Below are positions 25,901-34,886 of a stretch of DNA of 36,211 nucleotides, piece by piece (positions within the stretch are counted from its first letter, which is position 1; each line of letters begins with the position of its first letter). The translations under genes and the position numbers were made by a program. The notes below the pieces were generated by a model. It did no database searches. It saw only the letters and a list, made by a program, of their open reading frames with translations, and was not told the origin of the DNA. The DNA comes from Piscirickettsia salmonis LF-89 = ATCC VR-1361 (lineage in GTDB: Bacteria > Pseudomonadota > Gammaproteobacteria > Piscirickettsiales > Piscirickettsiaceae): the NCBI RefSeq assembly GCF_000297215.2, contig NZ_AMFF02000049.1, positions 1-36,211 on the forward strand, in the 5' to 3' direction.

Positions 25901-26205
25901 TTTCCAGACAGTAGAGGCAATAGATCAATTTTTATTTGTGTATGAACTGCTTTAAATTGAATAGCGTCTGGCGCTGTTGTTTTGGGTTGGGAATAGGTAA
26001 TATTGGCATGAATGCCTGTCAGCAGTGTGCCAGATAAATAATCAACAGTTAAGTGAACCGAAGATGGAATCAGTGATTGGCTGACTTTGATTAATAGCTT
26101 ACTTCCTGTCGGTGTACAGATCAGAAGAAATAGCGATATTGCTAGAAACATGCTGGTAGCAACTAGAATACGTATGGACCATTTGATAATTTTGATGATT
26201 CTCAT
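22903..26205 (-). CDS. tamB: Translocation and assembly module protein TamB
   Basis: TamB is an inner-membrane-anchored, periplasm-spanning protein that works with TamA in outer-membrane biogenesis and is proposed to carry phospholipid. The 1100-aa protein (about 1259 in E. coli) starts with a signal anchor (residues about 10-30), then TPTGSKLL and VDYLSGTLLTGI, the typical TamB/AsmA-like opening. The long middle is beta-rich (beta-taco groove). The C-terminal DUF490 region includes the ITQGQLIFSG...NPGLNINIERQI segment and ends in a beta-strand with LYISYSVGFLG. The ATG overlaps the tamA stop by four bases (ATGA), so the two are translationally coupled. Confidence 0.94.
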   Translation of the reverse strand: MRIIKIIKWSIRILVATSMFLAISLFLLICTPTGSKLLIKVSQSLIPSSVHLTVDYLSGTLLTGIHANITYSQPKTTAPDAIQFKAVHTQIKIDLLPLLSGNIRLSQLQAQSITITTEPQTKKITTKTKLNRSNPNNSQFNDIFIPKIFINHFLIQALTFKGQQLKNISGNAYLHASNNTINTSVQIHGTYHSQTFYLSLSGYGPSQQFNSQLTFISHQDTMRRLTLIATGQGNLSQNYQFKLTGQALQNTPIKGNARFNLTKKTWQTQLSITKLNLAQFNSRYSSQMNIRLTGDGNQQTGQLKFHLDGTLFKENVFALSNLSYNPHTINFNIQAHNGNNKIMLTGTPKQATLDINLKQIDHILPDSTGQVNIHGNLSLKKISLIGNIDHLILNAPEIYPILNNFRIKQAHFNLDQNNISNTVTASLFVKNLILFKLPIKSINSQFKLKSKHFLLLTRLQTKKLQLDQQAKGQLTEKNIINITLNKFIIENLEKNSAINKDTKLSLVKPVIIKFNLKQPILLTASPFILKNRNRSQGLSLELIQSNTDNIYTIQAKLEKFPLNLINLVTLNKLQLTGSLSGMLNLKLNQATRKLIHINTTLSSSAGEIKAINPASQRIKTVHFQPLSLIIQGDQNNLTAQLNWALGQADYINAQIYLDHYKNLAGHVNYSLKAVNILGFIPNINIQNPKLTGTLKLSGQITSPRIIGSTTLIADLYLPSTGVELKQTKMTLTADGSSHIAIQAQATTEGNQGHLSLHGNIDVTHLQPQATFIIQGSNVQLVDLPYATLYADPNITIAYGKRLIITGNLAMQQGRIQIDQVPQSTTLPTDIKIKGQTQNQSLPINTDITLTLNKSIHINGYGLNTQIEGQLNIISQPNQLTRAHGNLKLLDGTYRLLGQSLNITQGQLIFSGNAIQNPGLNINIERQITPSNPADEAITAGVKVTGNLNKPALTPYSTPTLSKADILSYLLFGTPVPQTSSGNAAILAQLVTSSSLFNTGTGGIVQDIKKTFGLSELSIQSNTSTTQTATSEEESNLDSLRSSTSLVLGKYLAPDLYISYSVGFLGQQIASVRYRLNQNWSINTEAGTTSAVDLFYNIEKD

Positions 26206-28025
26206 ATGAAAAAACCAATACTAAAATGGATGTGCCAGGGGGTGCCCGATAAGCTGAGGGCTTTAGCAACTGCAAGTTTGACTGGACCGATTGGGCTATA
26301 CCAGGCAAGTTGTAAGCCAGCGCCTTGCATGAGCTCAAGAGATTTCGGCTTATTATAAAAAGCATTACCTAGGTCATAAAAGGCACTGAGACCAAATTGG
26401 TGCGGTAATTGAATTTCATAGGCGAGGGTGCCAGTGAATAAATAGCGGCCGCCAATTTGTTGGCCATCAGGAGAGGCTGTACTTAGGGATTTATAGCCAT
26501 AACCTCGGATGCTATTTGAGCCTCCGGCAAAAAAACGCAAATTGGGTGGTAATTCGCCAAAGTTATTGGTTTCTATCAACCCAAAGGCGCCGCCAAGTAA
26601 CATACGGGTTTTTCTTGTTAGTTTATGAGCAAGGCGCGCATTGAGTGTTAGGCGTGTAAAATTAATCGGACTTAATGCGGGAATACCGGCTTGTAGATTT
26701 GAAGTGATTTGATAGCCGTTATGCCAAAAGCCTTGCTGTGTGGGCACAATCTGTGAAAGAGACAGTTCAGGAATTGTCAGGTTGGTGTTTTGATTTAAGC
26801 CATTATTGATATTGTACTGTACCCATTGATGCTTTAGATTGGCTTGGTAGGTCCAGGTACCATAGGTTGAGGTATAGCCAAGCCCAATCTGTTGAGTGGT
26901 GCTGGTATAAGAGTCAGGGTGGTCATAATAATCGGCAGCACTTAGTGTTGTGGCATCGGTTAATGGATTTTGGCCAGGGATAATATAAGCCAGATTATAG
27001 TGGGTTGCGATCTGTGAGAGCTGAATTTGGCTAGAGAGGTTTTGGCCGCTAGCGGTGACGCGCCGCCAATCAAAACCAAGGGTGCCACGTATGCCGGTAT
27101 CTGTGCCATAGCCCAAACCAAGCTTATAGTGTTTGGCCTTTTTAGGAATTAATGTCACAGTTAAGGGAACTTTGGGAGGAGTACTCGTTTGGGTTTTTTC
27201 TCGACTAACGATGACTTCATCAAATAAATTACTTGCAATTAAATTGCTTTGTAATTGCACAAGTGTTGATTCTTGATAGGGTGTGTTGGCTTTAAATGGA
27301 ATAAAGCGCTTTAAATATGAGTTTGCATAAGGTGCTGAGTTATTTTGCTTGCTTTGATTAAAGTTGACTGAGCTAAAATATGCACGTGACCCGGTATCCA
27401 TTGCGAGGGTAATCGTCGCTTGATGTGTTTTGCTATTGATAGTGACTTGGTGTGAGGTTAATAGCGCATTAAAAAAGCCAAGTTCATTGGCCCAGGCAAG
27501 TAGACGTGCTTTGGCATTTTCATAGTCTATGCTGATCATCGGGCGGCCCACTTGTAGAGGAAAACGCTTTTGCCAGTGTTTGAATTGATGTAAATTTTTG
27601 CCTTCACCGCTAATATTGAGAATAATTTTACTGACGGTTGTTTGTGGGCCTGGATTAATCATGTAGGTGATGAGAATAGGTTTTATATTCCAGTGAATTG
27701 CCGCAGTGACTTGGCTATTAAAGTAGCCATAAGGTTGTAAGGAGGCGATAATCTCTTTTTTCCCTTGCTGAAAATACAGCGGTAAACGCAGTTTAGTTTG
27801 CTTAGAAATATAGGCTTTGTAGCGAAAAACACTCAAAGCATGTTGAATATTTTTGAGGGGGGCGCCGGTTATACCACTGATTTTTACGAGATAGTTACTT
27901 GACATAGAAGTGGTTGCTGGGTTGGCAAAGCTGTTGTTAATGCAAATTAAGCAGAGAAAAAGTAATAATAGTCGTGCGTTATGGATTAATAAACATAAGT
28001 GAGCGAAGCAAGGACGCTGATACAT
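26202..28025 (-). CDS. tamA: Omp85-family outer-membrane protein TamA
   Basis: The 607-aa protein has a signal peptide (about 1-35, ending NSFA), POTRA repeats (about 45-270: YLVKISGITGAPLKNI, YFNSQVTA, LLAWANELGFF) and a C-terminal 16-stranded barrel that ends in Phe-Ile. The loop-6 signature SIRGYGY (Arg near residue 507), which is diagnostic of Omp85 proteins, is present. Length fits TamA (577 aa in E. coli). The gene overlaps tamB by four bases, as in other tamAB operons. It lies 39 bases downstream of the small hypothetical gene on the same strand. Confidence 0.94.
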   Translation of the reverse strand: MYQRPCFAHLCLLIHNARLLLLFLCLICINNSFANPATTSMSSNYLVKISGITGAPLKNIQHALSVFRYKAYISKQTKLRLPLYFQQGKKEIIASLQPYGYFNSQVTAAIHWNIKPILITYMINPGPQTTVSKIILNISGEGKNLHQFKHWQKRFPLQVGRPMISIDYENAKARLLAWANELGFFNALLTSHQVTINSKTHQATITLAMDTGSRAYFSSVNFNQSKQNNSAPYANSYLKRFIPFKANTPYQESTLVQLQSNLIASNLFDEVIVSREKTQTSTPPKVPLTVTLIPKKAKHYKLGLGYGTDTGIRGTLGFDWRRVTASGQNLSSQIQLSQIATHYNLAYIIPGQNPLTDATTLSAADYYDHPDSYTSTTQQIGLGYTSTYGTWTYQANLKHQWVQYNINNGLNQNTNLTIPELSLSQIVPTQQGFWHNGYQITSNLQAGIPALSPINFTRLTLNARLAHKLTRKTRMLLGGAFGLIETNNFGELPPNLRFFAGGSNSIRGYGYKSLSTASPDGQQIGGRYLFTGTLAYEIQLPHQFGLSAFYDLGNAFYNKPKSLELMQGAGLQLAWYSPIGPVKLAVAKALSLSGTPWHIHFSIGFFI

Positions 28026-28064
28026 ACTAAATCGCCATCGTCGATACTGCCCACTGCCTGGTGT

Positions 28065-28463
28065 TTAGTTGCGAAATGCAACTCCCCGAAAGACGAGGGC
28101 GGTTAATGGTTGAGGGGAGTTGGCTATGCCGCCACCGATGACTGCAACCGCATTTGCGCCTGATTGAGCAGCAAGCGCTTTGGCATAGGCTTCTACTTTA
28201 CCCATTGCTGTCTTTACCTCAGCAGCTTGAGTCGAGGTTAAATGCATTTCTATATTAATAGCGCCGACTTTAATGCCGCCGGGCAAATAATTAACAAGTT
28301 GTACCTGATCGGCTTGCAATGGGGTGAACTGCTGACTGCTGGCGGGTAATAAAATGCCACGAGGGTCATTTGGGTAAGAGGGTTTGATGGCAAGAGTAAT
28401 GACCACGGTGATTATAATGCAGATAAGATAGCTGATATTTTGTTGTAGTGATAATCTTTTCAT
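28065..28463 (-). CDS. Small membrane-anchored hypothetical protein
   Basis: I do not recognise this 132-aa protein. It has an N-terminal hydrophobic helix (about residues 11-25, ICIIITVVITLAI) that could be a signal anchor, then a compact soluble domain of about 90 residues with VGAINIEMHLTSTQAAEVK, AKALAAQSGANAVAVIGGG and a C-terminal VFRGVAFRN. The SGANAV core resembles small periplasmic domains with an alternating alpha/beta fold, but no name fits. It sits between dusA and tamA on the minus strand, 120 bases after dusA and 39 before tamA, which suggests an envelope role and possible co-transcription with tamAB. Confidence 0.8.
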   Translation of the reverse strand: MKRLSLQQNISYLICIIITVVITLAIKPSYPNDPRGILLPASSQQFTPLQADQVQLVNYLPGGIKVGAINIEMHLTSTQAAEVKTAMGKVEAYAKALAAQSGANAVAVIGGGIANSPQPLTALVFRGVAFRN

Positions 28464-28583
28464 GTAAGCCCAATTCCCAGTGACGGTTTAGTCATTATTT
28501 CGTCGTTATTAGTCATGATTTGTAGCGCTTATCTTAGCTTGCTGCTGCGGTTTTTTCAATCATTGCTAAATTAGGTGGATAAA

Positions 28584-29588
28584 TTAAGATTGTGGGTCAG
28601 GTTCAATCAGTGCGAGTGCATGCTCGACTGTTGTGGTATCTGCACCTTTCAGGTGAGCATGTTCGCTTAAGTGGCGTCGCCAACGTTTTGCGCCCCCCAC
28701 ACCTTGAAAAAGATTAAGCATGTGGCGAGTAATATGATTGAGGCGTGTACCCAGGCGTAGTTCTTTCTCTATGTAGGGAAGCATTTGCTTGACTGTTGTA
28801 ATGGCTGTTTCAACTGCTGTTGTTGCTAAGTTAACGTTGTTTGGCTGATGGTAAATTTCTTGGTCAATATGGCTAAGCAGTAAAGGCTGGTGATATACTG
28901 CCCGCCCGACCATGACACCGTCGACGTGGTTAAGGTGATGTTGGGTCTGAGTTATTGTTTCTATACCGCCGTTAATTGATATGGTTAAATTTGGGAAATC
29001 TTGCTTTATTTGATAGACGTAATCGTAATTTAAGGGCGGTATCTCACGATTTTGCTTTGGGCTTAAGCCTTGAAGCCAGGCTTTGCGTGCATGCACAATA
29101 AAATGTTTACAGCCTGCCTGACGCACCGTATCAACAAATTGATAGAGTGAGTCATAGCCTTCTTGATTATCAATACCAATACGGTGCTTTACTGTGATAG
29201 GAATAGTTACTTTTGCTGTCATGGTTGCAATACACTCTGCCACAAGTGTGGGCTCTGCCATTAAGCAGGCGCCAAAGCGGCCATTTTGTACACGATTGCT
29301 TGGGCAACCGACGTTTAAATTGATTTCGCTATAACCATAGTGATCTGCAAGCTCGGCACATTCGGCTAAGGCATGTGGATCACTGCCACCTAATTGCAAA
29401 ACAACCGGAGTGCTAAGGCTATCACAGTGTAAAAAGCGTTTGGGATCATTGTGTAGAAGTGCCCCTGTGGTCACCATTTCTGTATATAAAACAGCATGTT
29501 TTGAAAGTAAGCGAAATAAATAACGACAATGACGGTCAGTCCAGTCCAGCATCGGAGCGACTGAAAATCGATGGGTAACAGCAGACAT
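28584..29588 (-). CDS. dusA: tRNA-dihydrouridine synthase A (DusA)
   Basis: DusA reduces uridines 20/20a in the tRNA D-loop with FMN and NADPH. The 334-aa protein opens with FSVAPMLDWTDRHCRYLFR and carries SEINLNVGCPSNRVQNGRFG and ACLMAEP, the DusA-type active-site region, then TVKHRIGID and FIVHARKAWLQGLSPKQNRE, all characteristic of the DusA branch. The C-terminal region has GVGGAKRWRRHLSEH, the tRNA-binding helical domain signature. The ATG at 29588 is the family-typical start. It lies divergent from the RND pair and leads the minus-strand block. Confidence 0.95.
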   Translation of the reverse strand: MSAVTHRFSVAPMLDWTDRHCRYLFRLLSKHAVLYTEMVTTGALLHNDPKRFLHCDSLSTPVVLQLGGSDPHALAECAELADHYGYSEINLNVGCPSNRVQNGRFGACLMAEPTLVAECIATMTAKVTIPITVKHRIGIDNQEGYDSLYQFVDTVRQAGCKHFIVHARKAWLQGLSPKQNREIPPLNYDYVYQIKQDFPNLTISINGGIETITQTQHHLNHVDGVMVGRAVYHQPLLLSHIDQEIYHQPNNVNLATTAVETAITTVKQMLPYIEKELRLGTRLNHITRHMLNLFQGVGGAKRWRRHLSEHAHLKGADTTTVEHALALIEPDPQS

Positions 29589-30020
29589 GTTAAACTACCA
29601 AGTTTTATTATTAATTAAATAAAGTAATAAAAGCGCTAGATTATCGCTAAATTGAGCGTAAGGTGCAAGCTCGAATGTGTTTATACGTGTGTACTATCTT
29701 GTCATTTAAGGTAAAAAAGTTTAATGTTGTTGATTTAACAATAAGACTTATAGCACTTTAGAAAACCTGAATTGAACACGCGTGTAGAGAGTGAATAGGG
29801 CATTGAGGCATAACGTTTGCTTAATGTTTGTTTGTTACTATGATCGTCGTTGTTTTAGAGTGAGTTGGCGTTTTTTAGTGTGTTTATTGATTTTGCATAA
29901 ACGAAGTTTAAGCTCTAGCTATATATATGAAGTTGTAGTGAGTTGTAATGATTTTTTAAGTTTAGTCACTAGGTTTGTTGTTAGATGTAGTATCGAGATA
30001 TTTAAGTAGTAAGCGTAATA
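29589..30020. other. Intergenic region between dusA and the RND operon (divergent promoters)
   Basis: No supportable gene lies here. The region must hold the promoters of dusA (leftward) and of the efflux pair (rightward). It contains a perfect 10-bp palindrome ACACGCGTGT at 29776-29785 and a short inverted repeat TTGTT-GATTT-AACAA at 29727-29741. Either could be a regulator site for the pump, but no adjacent regulator gene is present and neither matches a site I know. A 72-codon open frame at 29791-30009 has no protein-like features. Confidence 0.55.
29776..29785. promoter_or_regulatory. 10-bp palindrome ACACGCGTGT, possible operator
   Basis: It is a perfect palindrome in AT-rich surroundings, about 235 bases upstream of the RND adaptor start. 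The inner CACGCGTG recurs at 22870-22877 at the 3' side of tamB. The symmetry does not extend past ten bases, so it is short for a TetR-type operator. Functional meaning is unproven. Confidence 0.2.
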
Positions 30021-31469
30021 ATGAATAAAAATAGCAAGGTAAAGTTCCCACAGCAGTATTATCGACGGGTTATATTAGGCAGTATTATTTTGCCTGTATG
30101 GTGTATAAGTGCTGTTTTTGCAGGTTCTGTGAGTCCGAGTAGTCAGCAGGACAGTTCACATAACCTAAATCGTGAAGTTTCTGCGCAAATGATAAAAACT
30201 CCGATTGTTTCTGTGCAAACTCAGACAGTAAAGGAAGTGATTGTTGAAGACTCTCTGCAGGCATTGGGCACATTGGCACCCTCACAAGAGGTGACGCTAA
30301 GCTTTGATGCTGCTGGGCATATCACCAAAATTAACTATAAAAATGGTCAGTATGTTAAAAAGGGAGCGATTATTGCTGAATTGAATAATGCCAGTGAAAA
30401 GGCTGAATTAAAGTCACTGCTTGCCGATGCGCAAGTGAAAGCACTTGATTATCAGCGCTATTTAAAGCTCAGCAAAATTGGCGGTGTATCAGAGCAAATG
30501 TTGGACAAAGAGCATGCGAGTATGGTGCAGGCGTCAGCAAAAGTGGAAGGGAAAAAGGTAGAGTTGGCACAGCGTCAGTTGGTTGCGCCGTTTACTGGTT
30601 TTTTAGGTGAATTTAATATTAATCTGGGTGCGTATGTTGGTACGGGGCAAGCGATTGTCCGTCTGGTTGCAATTTCCCCGTTAAAAGTCGCTTATTCGGT
30701 TCCTCAAGGGCAAAAATCCAAGTTGTTACTTGGCCAGAGTGTCAATGTCAAATCAGATGCGAGTAACCAGTTGGTCAGTGGCTTGGTTCAATTTATTTCA
30801 CCGACGGTCAATACAGATACCGGTACTATTGCATTAGAGGCAGAAATACAAAATAAAGACTATAAACTCTCCCCGGGGATGTATGTGAGTGTGAAACAGT
30901 TGCTCGGTAATCAGCATCGGGTGTTGATTGTTCCTGAAACAGCAGTGAGTGTGAATGAGAAGGGAGCAAGTGTTTATATTGTCAAAAATAACATTGCTCA
31001 TTTGGTAAAAGTGACGTTGGGGAGCCGGGACCAGGGTAATGTGGAAGTGTTAACAGGGTTAACTGCAGATCAGCAGGTGGTTGTTGCAGGGACACAAAAG
31101 TTAAAAGATGGCGTGTCGGTTAAGGTGATAGCTGCGGCGCCTGTATCTGTACAGGACAGAGTAACAGCACCCAAGTCAAAGTCGCCTGTGATTAGTTCAG
31201 ATAAGAATCAAGAGAGCAAGAGCAAGCCAGGCCAAGAAAATAAAAAAGACAATAAAACTGAAGCTGAAATTAAAACTAAAGTTGAGAGTAAGAATAAGAA
31301 TGAGAATAAGCAAAATGGTAATAATCTGCAGAGCCGACAGCAAAGCAGTAAACGAGAGTCAGCATTAGCATTAAAGGATGATAGAACGATAGCAAAAGTA
31401 ATGCCTCAAGCATCCACGTCGAATCAAGCTAAGTTGACTTTAGATCATCAGGACCATAAAACGAACTAA
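30021..31469 (+). CDS. RND efflux periplasmic adaptor (HlyD/AcrA family) with charged C-terminal tail
   Basis: The 482-aa protein is a membrane fusion protein that bridges the RND permease to an outer-membrane channel. It has an N-terminal hydrophobic segment (about 16-36), a biotinyl-lipoyl-like hairpin (about 85-190: LGTLAPSQEVTLSFDAAGHI, NGQYVKKGAIIAELNN, and QLVAPFTGFLGEFNINLGAY) and beta-barrel / membrane-proximal domains ending near 370 (EVLTGLTADQQVVVAGTQKL). After that it carries about 110 residues rich in Lys, Glu, Asn and Gln with no fold I know. Such a tail is unusual for AcrA-type proteins. The permease gene follows after 86 AT-rich bases. No outer-membrane channel gene is in the window. 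Confidence 0.92.
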   Translation: MNKNSKVKFPQQYYRRVILGSIILPVWCISAVFAGSVSPSSQQDSSHNLNREVSAQMIKTPIVSVQTQTVKEVIVEDSLQALGTLAPSQEVTLSFDAAGHITKINYKNGQYVKKGAIIAELNNASEKAELKSLLADAQVKALDYQRYLKLSKIGGVSEQMLDKEHASMVQASAKVEGKKVELAQRQLVAPFTGFLGEFNINLGAYVGTGQAIVRLVAISPLKVAYSVPQGQKSKLLLGQSVNVKSDASNQLVSGLVQFISPTVNTDTGTIALEAEIQNKDYKLSPGMYVSVKQLLGNQHRVLIVPETAVSVNEKGASVYIVKNNIAHLVKVTLGSRDQGNVEVLTGLTADQQVVVAGTQKLKDGVSVKVIAAAPVSVQDRVTAPKSKSPVISSDKNQESKSKPGQENKKDNKTEAEIKTKVESKNKNENKQNGNNLQSRQQSSKRESALALKDDRTIAKVMPQASTSNQAKLTLDHQDHKTN

Positions 31470-31555
31470 TTTAAAATTTAATTTAATTTTATTTAATTTA
31501 GATTAGTAAAAGAATGAAAGATTAAAAGTAAAGGTTAAAGTTAAGGTGCTGATTA

Positions 31556-34500
31556 ATGCAATTACCTGAAATATGCATTCGCCATCCTGTTTTTGCGGCG
31601 GTTTTAAGTATTATGCTGATGATTGTCGGTGTTGTAAGTTTTAATAGTTTAGAGATGACTTACTTTCCCCGTTTTGATTCACCCACTGTGCAAATCAGCG
31701 CGTCTTTAGATGGTGCATCGCCTGAAAGCATGGCCAAGGATGTAGCAAGCAAAATTGAAAATGCGATTCAAAGTAGTGCTAGTGGCATTGTTGACATAAA
31801 AAGTACCAGTAAAATTGGTTCAACGACGATTACTGTTACTTTTAATAATCAGGTTAATTACTATGCCCAGGTGAATAATATTCGTGGTGCAATTGCCGGC
31901 ATTCAGGGTACACAATTGCCTGCAGGGATGGATCCACCAACGGTATCGACAGAGTTTGTGTTAACGCCGACATTAAATCTTGCTTTTATTGATCCAAGTA
32001 TGAGCCAGGATGACTTGAATCAATTTGTCAATGATAAGATAAAGCATTATTTCGAAAATTTACCCGGTGTCGGTGCGGTGTGGGTTTTTGGTGGATCGTC
32101 ACGGGCGTTGAGGGTGTGGCTAGATCCCGTGCGCATGGCCGCCTTAAAAATTACTGCCAGTGATGTGGTGAATGCCTTAGGTGAGGACAATGTAGATTTT
32201 CCAGCTGGAGTGATTCAAGGGGAAAATCGTAATTTTACTTTGGTTACCCATGTACGCTTTACCAGCCCTGAGCAGTTTGCTGCATTAATTTTGCGTGATA
32301 GTAATGGCCAAACCGTACGCCTTGGAGATGTAGCAAAAGTGGCACTGGGTGAAAATTCATTAACACCATCGCCGATGAAAATTAATGGAAAAAATGGCAT
32401 CGTTATGGAGATTCGCCCAACGACAACGGCAAATCCGATTGATGTAGCTAAAGAGGCGCGCGCGCAAATTGCGAAATTGCAAAGTAGCCTACCTAAAGGC
32501 ATGGAGTTAAAAATAGCCTATGATCAATCGGTTTTTTTATTGGATGCAATTCATGCGTGTTTTGAGGCGATTATTGAAGCTGTAATCTTAGTGATTTTGG
32601 TTATTGTACTGTTTTTAGGTTCACTTCGGGCAGCGATTATTCCGATTGTGACGATTCCTGTGTGTATTGTCTCTGTGTTTACAGTCATGTTGTTATTTGG
32701 CTTTACGATTAATATTATGACCTTGCTCGCTGTCGTGCTGGCGATTGGTTTGGTGGTTGATGATGCGATTGTTGTTGTTGAAAATGTTTATCGCCATATT
32801 GAAAAAGGTTTGTCGCCATTTGAAGCGGCTTTAGCGGGCAGCCGAGAAATCGTTTTTGCTGTTATTGCTATGACCTTAACGCTGGCCGCTGTGTATATTC
32901 CCATTGGTTTAAGTTCAGGCTTTACAGCCACTGTGTTTCGTGAATTTGCCTTTACTTTAGCAGGTGCTGTGGTGATTTCTGGCTTTGTTGCGTTAACCTT
33001 ATCGCCGATGATGAGTGCAAAACTATTGCAACCAATAGAGCGTACTTCAAGTATGATGCGGCGTATTGAGGGTTTTTTAGATGCATTGGCGATGCGTTAT
33101 AAAGCGCTTTTAGTGCGGGTATTAAAAATACGCGTATGGATTATCGTTGGGCTTATTGCCTTATCTGGTGCAGGTTATTGGGTGTATTTACATACGTCTC
33201 AAGAGCTTGTGCCTAAGGAAGATATTGGGTATTTTAATACAGTGATTACACCACCACCGGGATCGAATACGGCGTATGTGGGCCGCTATATGACACAATT
33301 ATCCGAGCAAATGACAAAAGTACCTGGAATTGCCTATGATCTGGCATTCTCTATTGCAGGTGGTCCGGTTAATTTTGTCACGATGAAGCCGTGGGGCAGT
33401 GAGCGCCATTTAACGACGCAGCAAATTATTGAGCATTTACGCCCGCTGACTGATGAAAATGTTCCAGGGCTCTTAGTCAGTTATGATATTCCCGACCCGG
33501 TGTCGTATGGAACCTCAGATACAGGGTTAGATTTAAAGATTATTCAGCAAAATGATAATTTAACTGAGCTTAAGTCAACATCAGATAAATTATTAGCGGT
33601 ATTGAAAGACTACCCTGGATTGTCGGGCCTTAAAACGAGTTTAAAGTATGATGAGCAGCAATTTTCTTTGACCGTTAACCGTGATCGTGCTGCACGTCTT
33701 GGTGTGAGTATGGGTGATATTGCGAATACTTTAGGCACAATGATGAATAGCAAGCAGATTACTTACTTTGATAAAGGTGCCAATAGCTATCCGGTGCGTG
33801 TACAGGTGCAAAGAAAATACTTAGGTAATTTCGATGTGATGCAAGACTTATACGTTAAATCAGCAACAGAACATTTTGTGCCACTGGCAAGTTTAGTTAA
33901 GTTGACCCCTATTGTTGGTACTTCGACGCTGCAGCGCTATGACAGAATGAATGCAGCTGCGATTACCGCGACCATTACACCCGGCTATAGTGCGGGCGAT
34001 GTGAAAAAATACATTGATCAAGTGGTGCAACCGTTGTTGCAAAAAGATCAAAACTATACCTATGCCGGAGTGATTAAGTCACTGACCGACTCACAGGGTA
34101 GTACCTTAAGCATGTTCTTTTTGGCGCTTGTCTTTATTTATTTGATTTTATCGGCACAGTTTGAAAGCTTTATTGACCCATTGATTATTTTATTGACGGT
34201 GCCGCTGTGTATTGTTGGGGCGATTATTACCTTGAAAATCACTGGTGGAACATTAAACCTTTATACCAATATTGGTTTGCTCACATTAGTTGGTTTGGTC
34301 TCTAAGCATGGTATTTTAATTGTTCAATTTGCCAATCAGCTGGTTAAAGAGGGCCTCGATCGTTATGAGGCGGTTGCAGAAGCTGCGAAAACACGTTTAC
34401 GTCCGATTTTAATGACCTCATTTGCGATGATTTTTGGCACATTACCATTGGCTTTTGCAACAGGGCCAGGGTCGATTGGTCGCTCAGAAATTGGTTGGGT

Positions 34501-34612
34501 GCTTGTCGGGGGCTTAGGTTTTGGTACTTTATTTTCCCTCTTTGTTGTACCGGTTGCTTATACCTATTTAGGGGCATTAAGCCAGTTTAAGTGGTCATTT
34601 CGTCGCAGTTAA
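31556..34612 (+). CDS. RND multidrug efflux permease (AcrB/MexB-like)
   Basis: The 1018-aa protein is a proton-driven inner-membrane pump. It has twelve predicted membrane helices and two large periplasmic loops. It begins LPEICIRHPVFAAVLSIML, has the TM4 proton-relay motif GLVVDDAIVVVENVYRH with both Asp residues, and the TM10 Lys in VSKHGILIVQFANQ. The C-terminal RLRPILMTSFAMIFGTLPLA is also family-typical. All key residues for proton translocation appear intact. The preceding adaptor gene and AAGGTG site (31543-31548) mark an operon. The substrate cannot be predicted. Its stop at 34610-34612 abuts the IS630 remnant. Confidence 0.95.
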   Translation: MQLPEICIRHPVFAAVLSIMLMIVGVVSFNSLEMTYFPRFDSPTVQISASLDGASPESMAKDVASKIENAIQSSASGIVDIKSTSKIGSTTITVTFNNQVNYYAQVNNIRGAIAGIQGTQLPAGMDPPTVSTEFVLTPTLNLAFIDPSMSQDDLNQFVNDKIKHYFENLPGVGAVWVFGGSSRALRVWLDPVRMAALKITASDVVNALGEDNVDFPAGVIQGENRNFTLVTHVRFTSPEQFAALILRDSNGQTVRLGDVAKVALGENSLTPSPMKINGKNGIVMEIRPTTTANPIDVAKEARAQIAKLQSSLPKGMELKIAYDQSVFLLDAIHACFEAIIEAVILVILVIVLFLGSLRAAIIPIVTIPVCIVSVFTVMLLFGFTINIMTLLAVVLAIGLVVDDAIVVVENVYRHIEKGLSPFEAALAGSREIVFAVIAMTLTLAAVYIPIGLSSGFTATVFREFAFTLAGAVVISGFVALTLSPMMSAKLLQPIERTSSMMRRIEGFLDALAMRYKALLVRVLKIRVWIIVGLIALSGAGYWVYLHTSQELVPKEDIGYFNTVITPPPGSNTAYVGRYMTQLSEQMTKVPGIAYDLAFSIAGGPVNFVTMKPWGSERHLTTQQIIEHLRPLTDENVPGLLVSYDIPDPVSYGTSDTGLDLKIIQQNDNLTELKSTSDKLLAVLKDYPGLSGLKTSLKYDEQQFSLTVNRDRAARLGVSMGDIANTLGTMMNSKQITYFDKGANSYPVRVQVQRKYLGNFDVMQDLYVKSATEHFVPLASLVKLTPIVGTSTLQRYDRMNAAAITATITPGYSAGDVKKYIDQVVQPLLQKDQNYTYAGVIKSLTDSQGSTLSMFFLALVFIYLILSAQFESFIDPLIILLTVPLCIVGAIITLKITGGTLNLYTNIGLLTLVGLVSKHGILIVQFANQLVKEGLDRYEAVAEAAKTRLRPILMTSFAMIFGTLPLAFATGPGSIGRSEIGWVLVGGLGFGTLFSLFVVPVAYTYLGALSQFKWSFRRS

Positions 34613-34886
34613 TTTTGTTTTGATCGGGCTTAAATCAGGAGAGTAACCAGGTAAATATTTGACCTGGCAGTCAGCCGATTCTGTTAAATTTTGTATCTTC
34701 TGTGATTTGTAAAAGCTGGCATTATCAAGAGTAACAGTTACCCCGGCCTGAGTGTTGGAAGCAATATTTTTTCAATGTAAGTTTCAATGACCTTGGTATC
34801 ACAGCGCCCTTCCAATACACAGGGTGGACTTCACTTTTTACAAGATAAACAGCCAATTATATTTAGGCGATAGTCAGGAGCAAGTT
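34597..34886 (-). pseudogene. IS630-family transposase remnant
   Basis: Read on the minus strand, it encodes DYRLNIIGCLSCKK, a TGA stop, SPPCVLEGRCDTKVIETYIE and KILLPTLRPG, then after a one-base frame change VTVTLDNASFYKSQKIQNL and VKYLPGYSPDLSPIK. This is the C-terminal half of an IS630 DDE transposase: EG(S)CDTK, the DNASFHKS catalytic Asp motif and YSPDLNPIE, where the final catalytic Glu is replaced by Lys. With an internal stop, a frameshift and a lost N-terminus it is inactive. Its 3' end overlaps the last codons of the RND permease gene on the other strand, marking an old insertion edge. Confidence 0.85.

Noticed and set aside
29791-30009. Open frame of 72 codons upstream of the RND adaptor
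   Set aside because: GTG start, no ribosome binding site, odd Cys/Arg-rich composition and no recognisable fold; it lies where the pump promoter should be.
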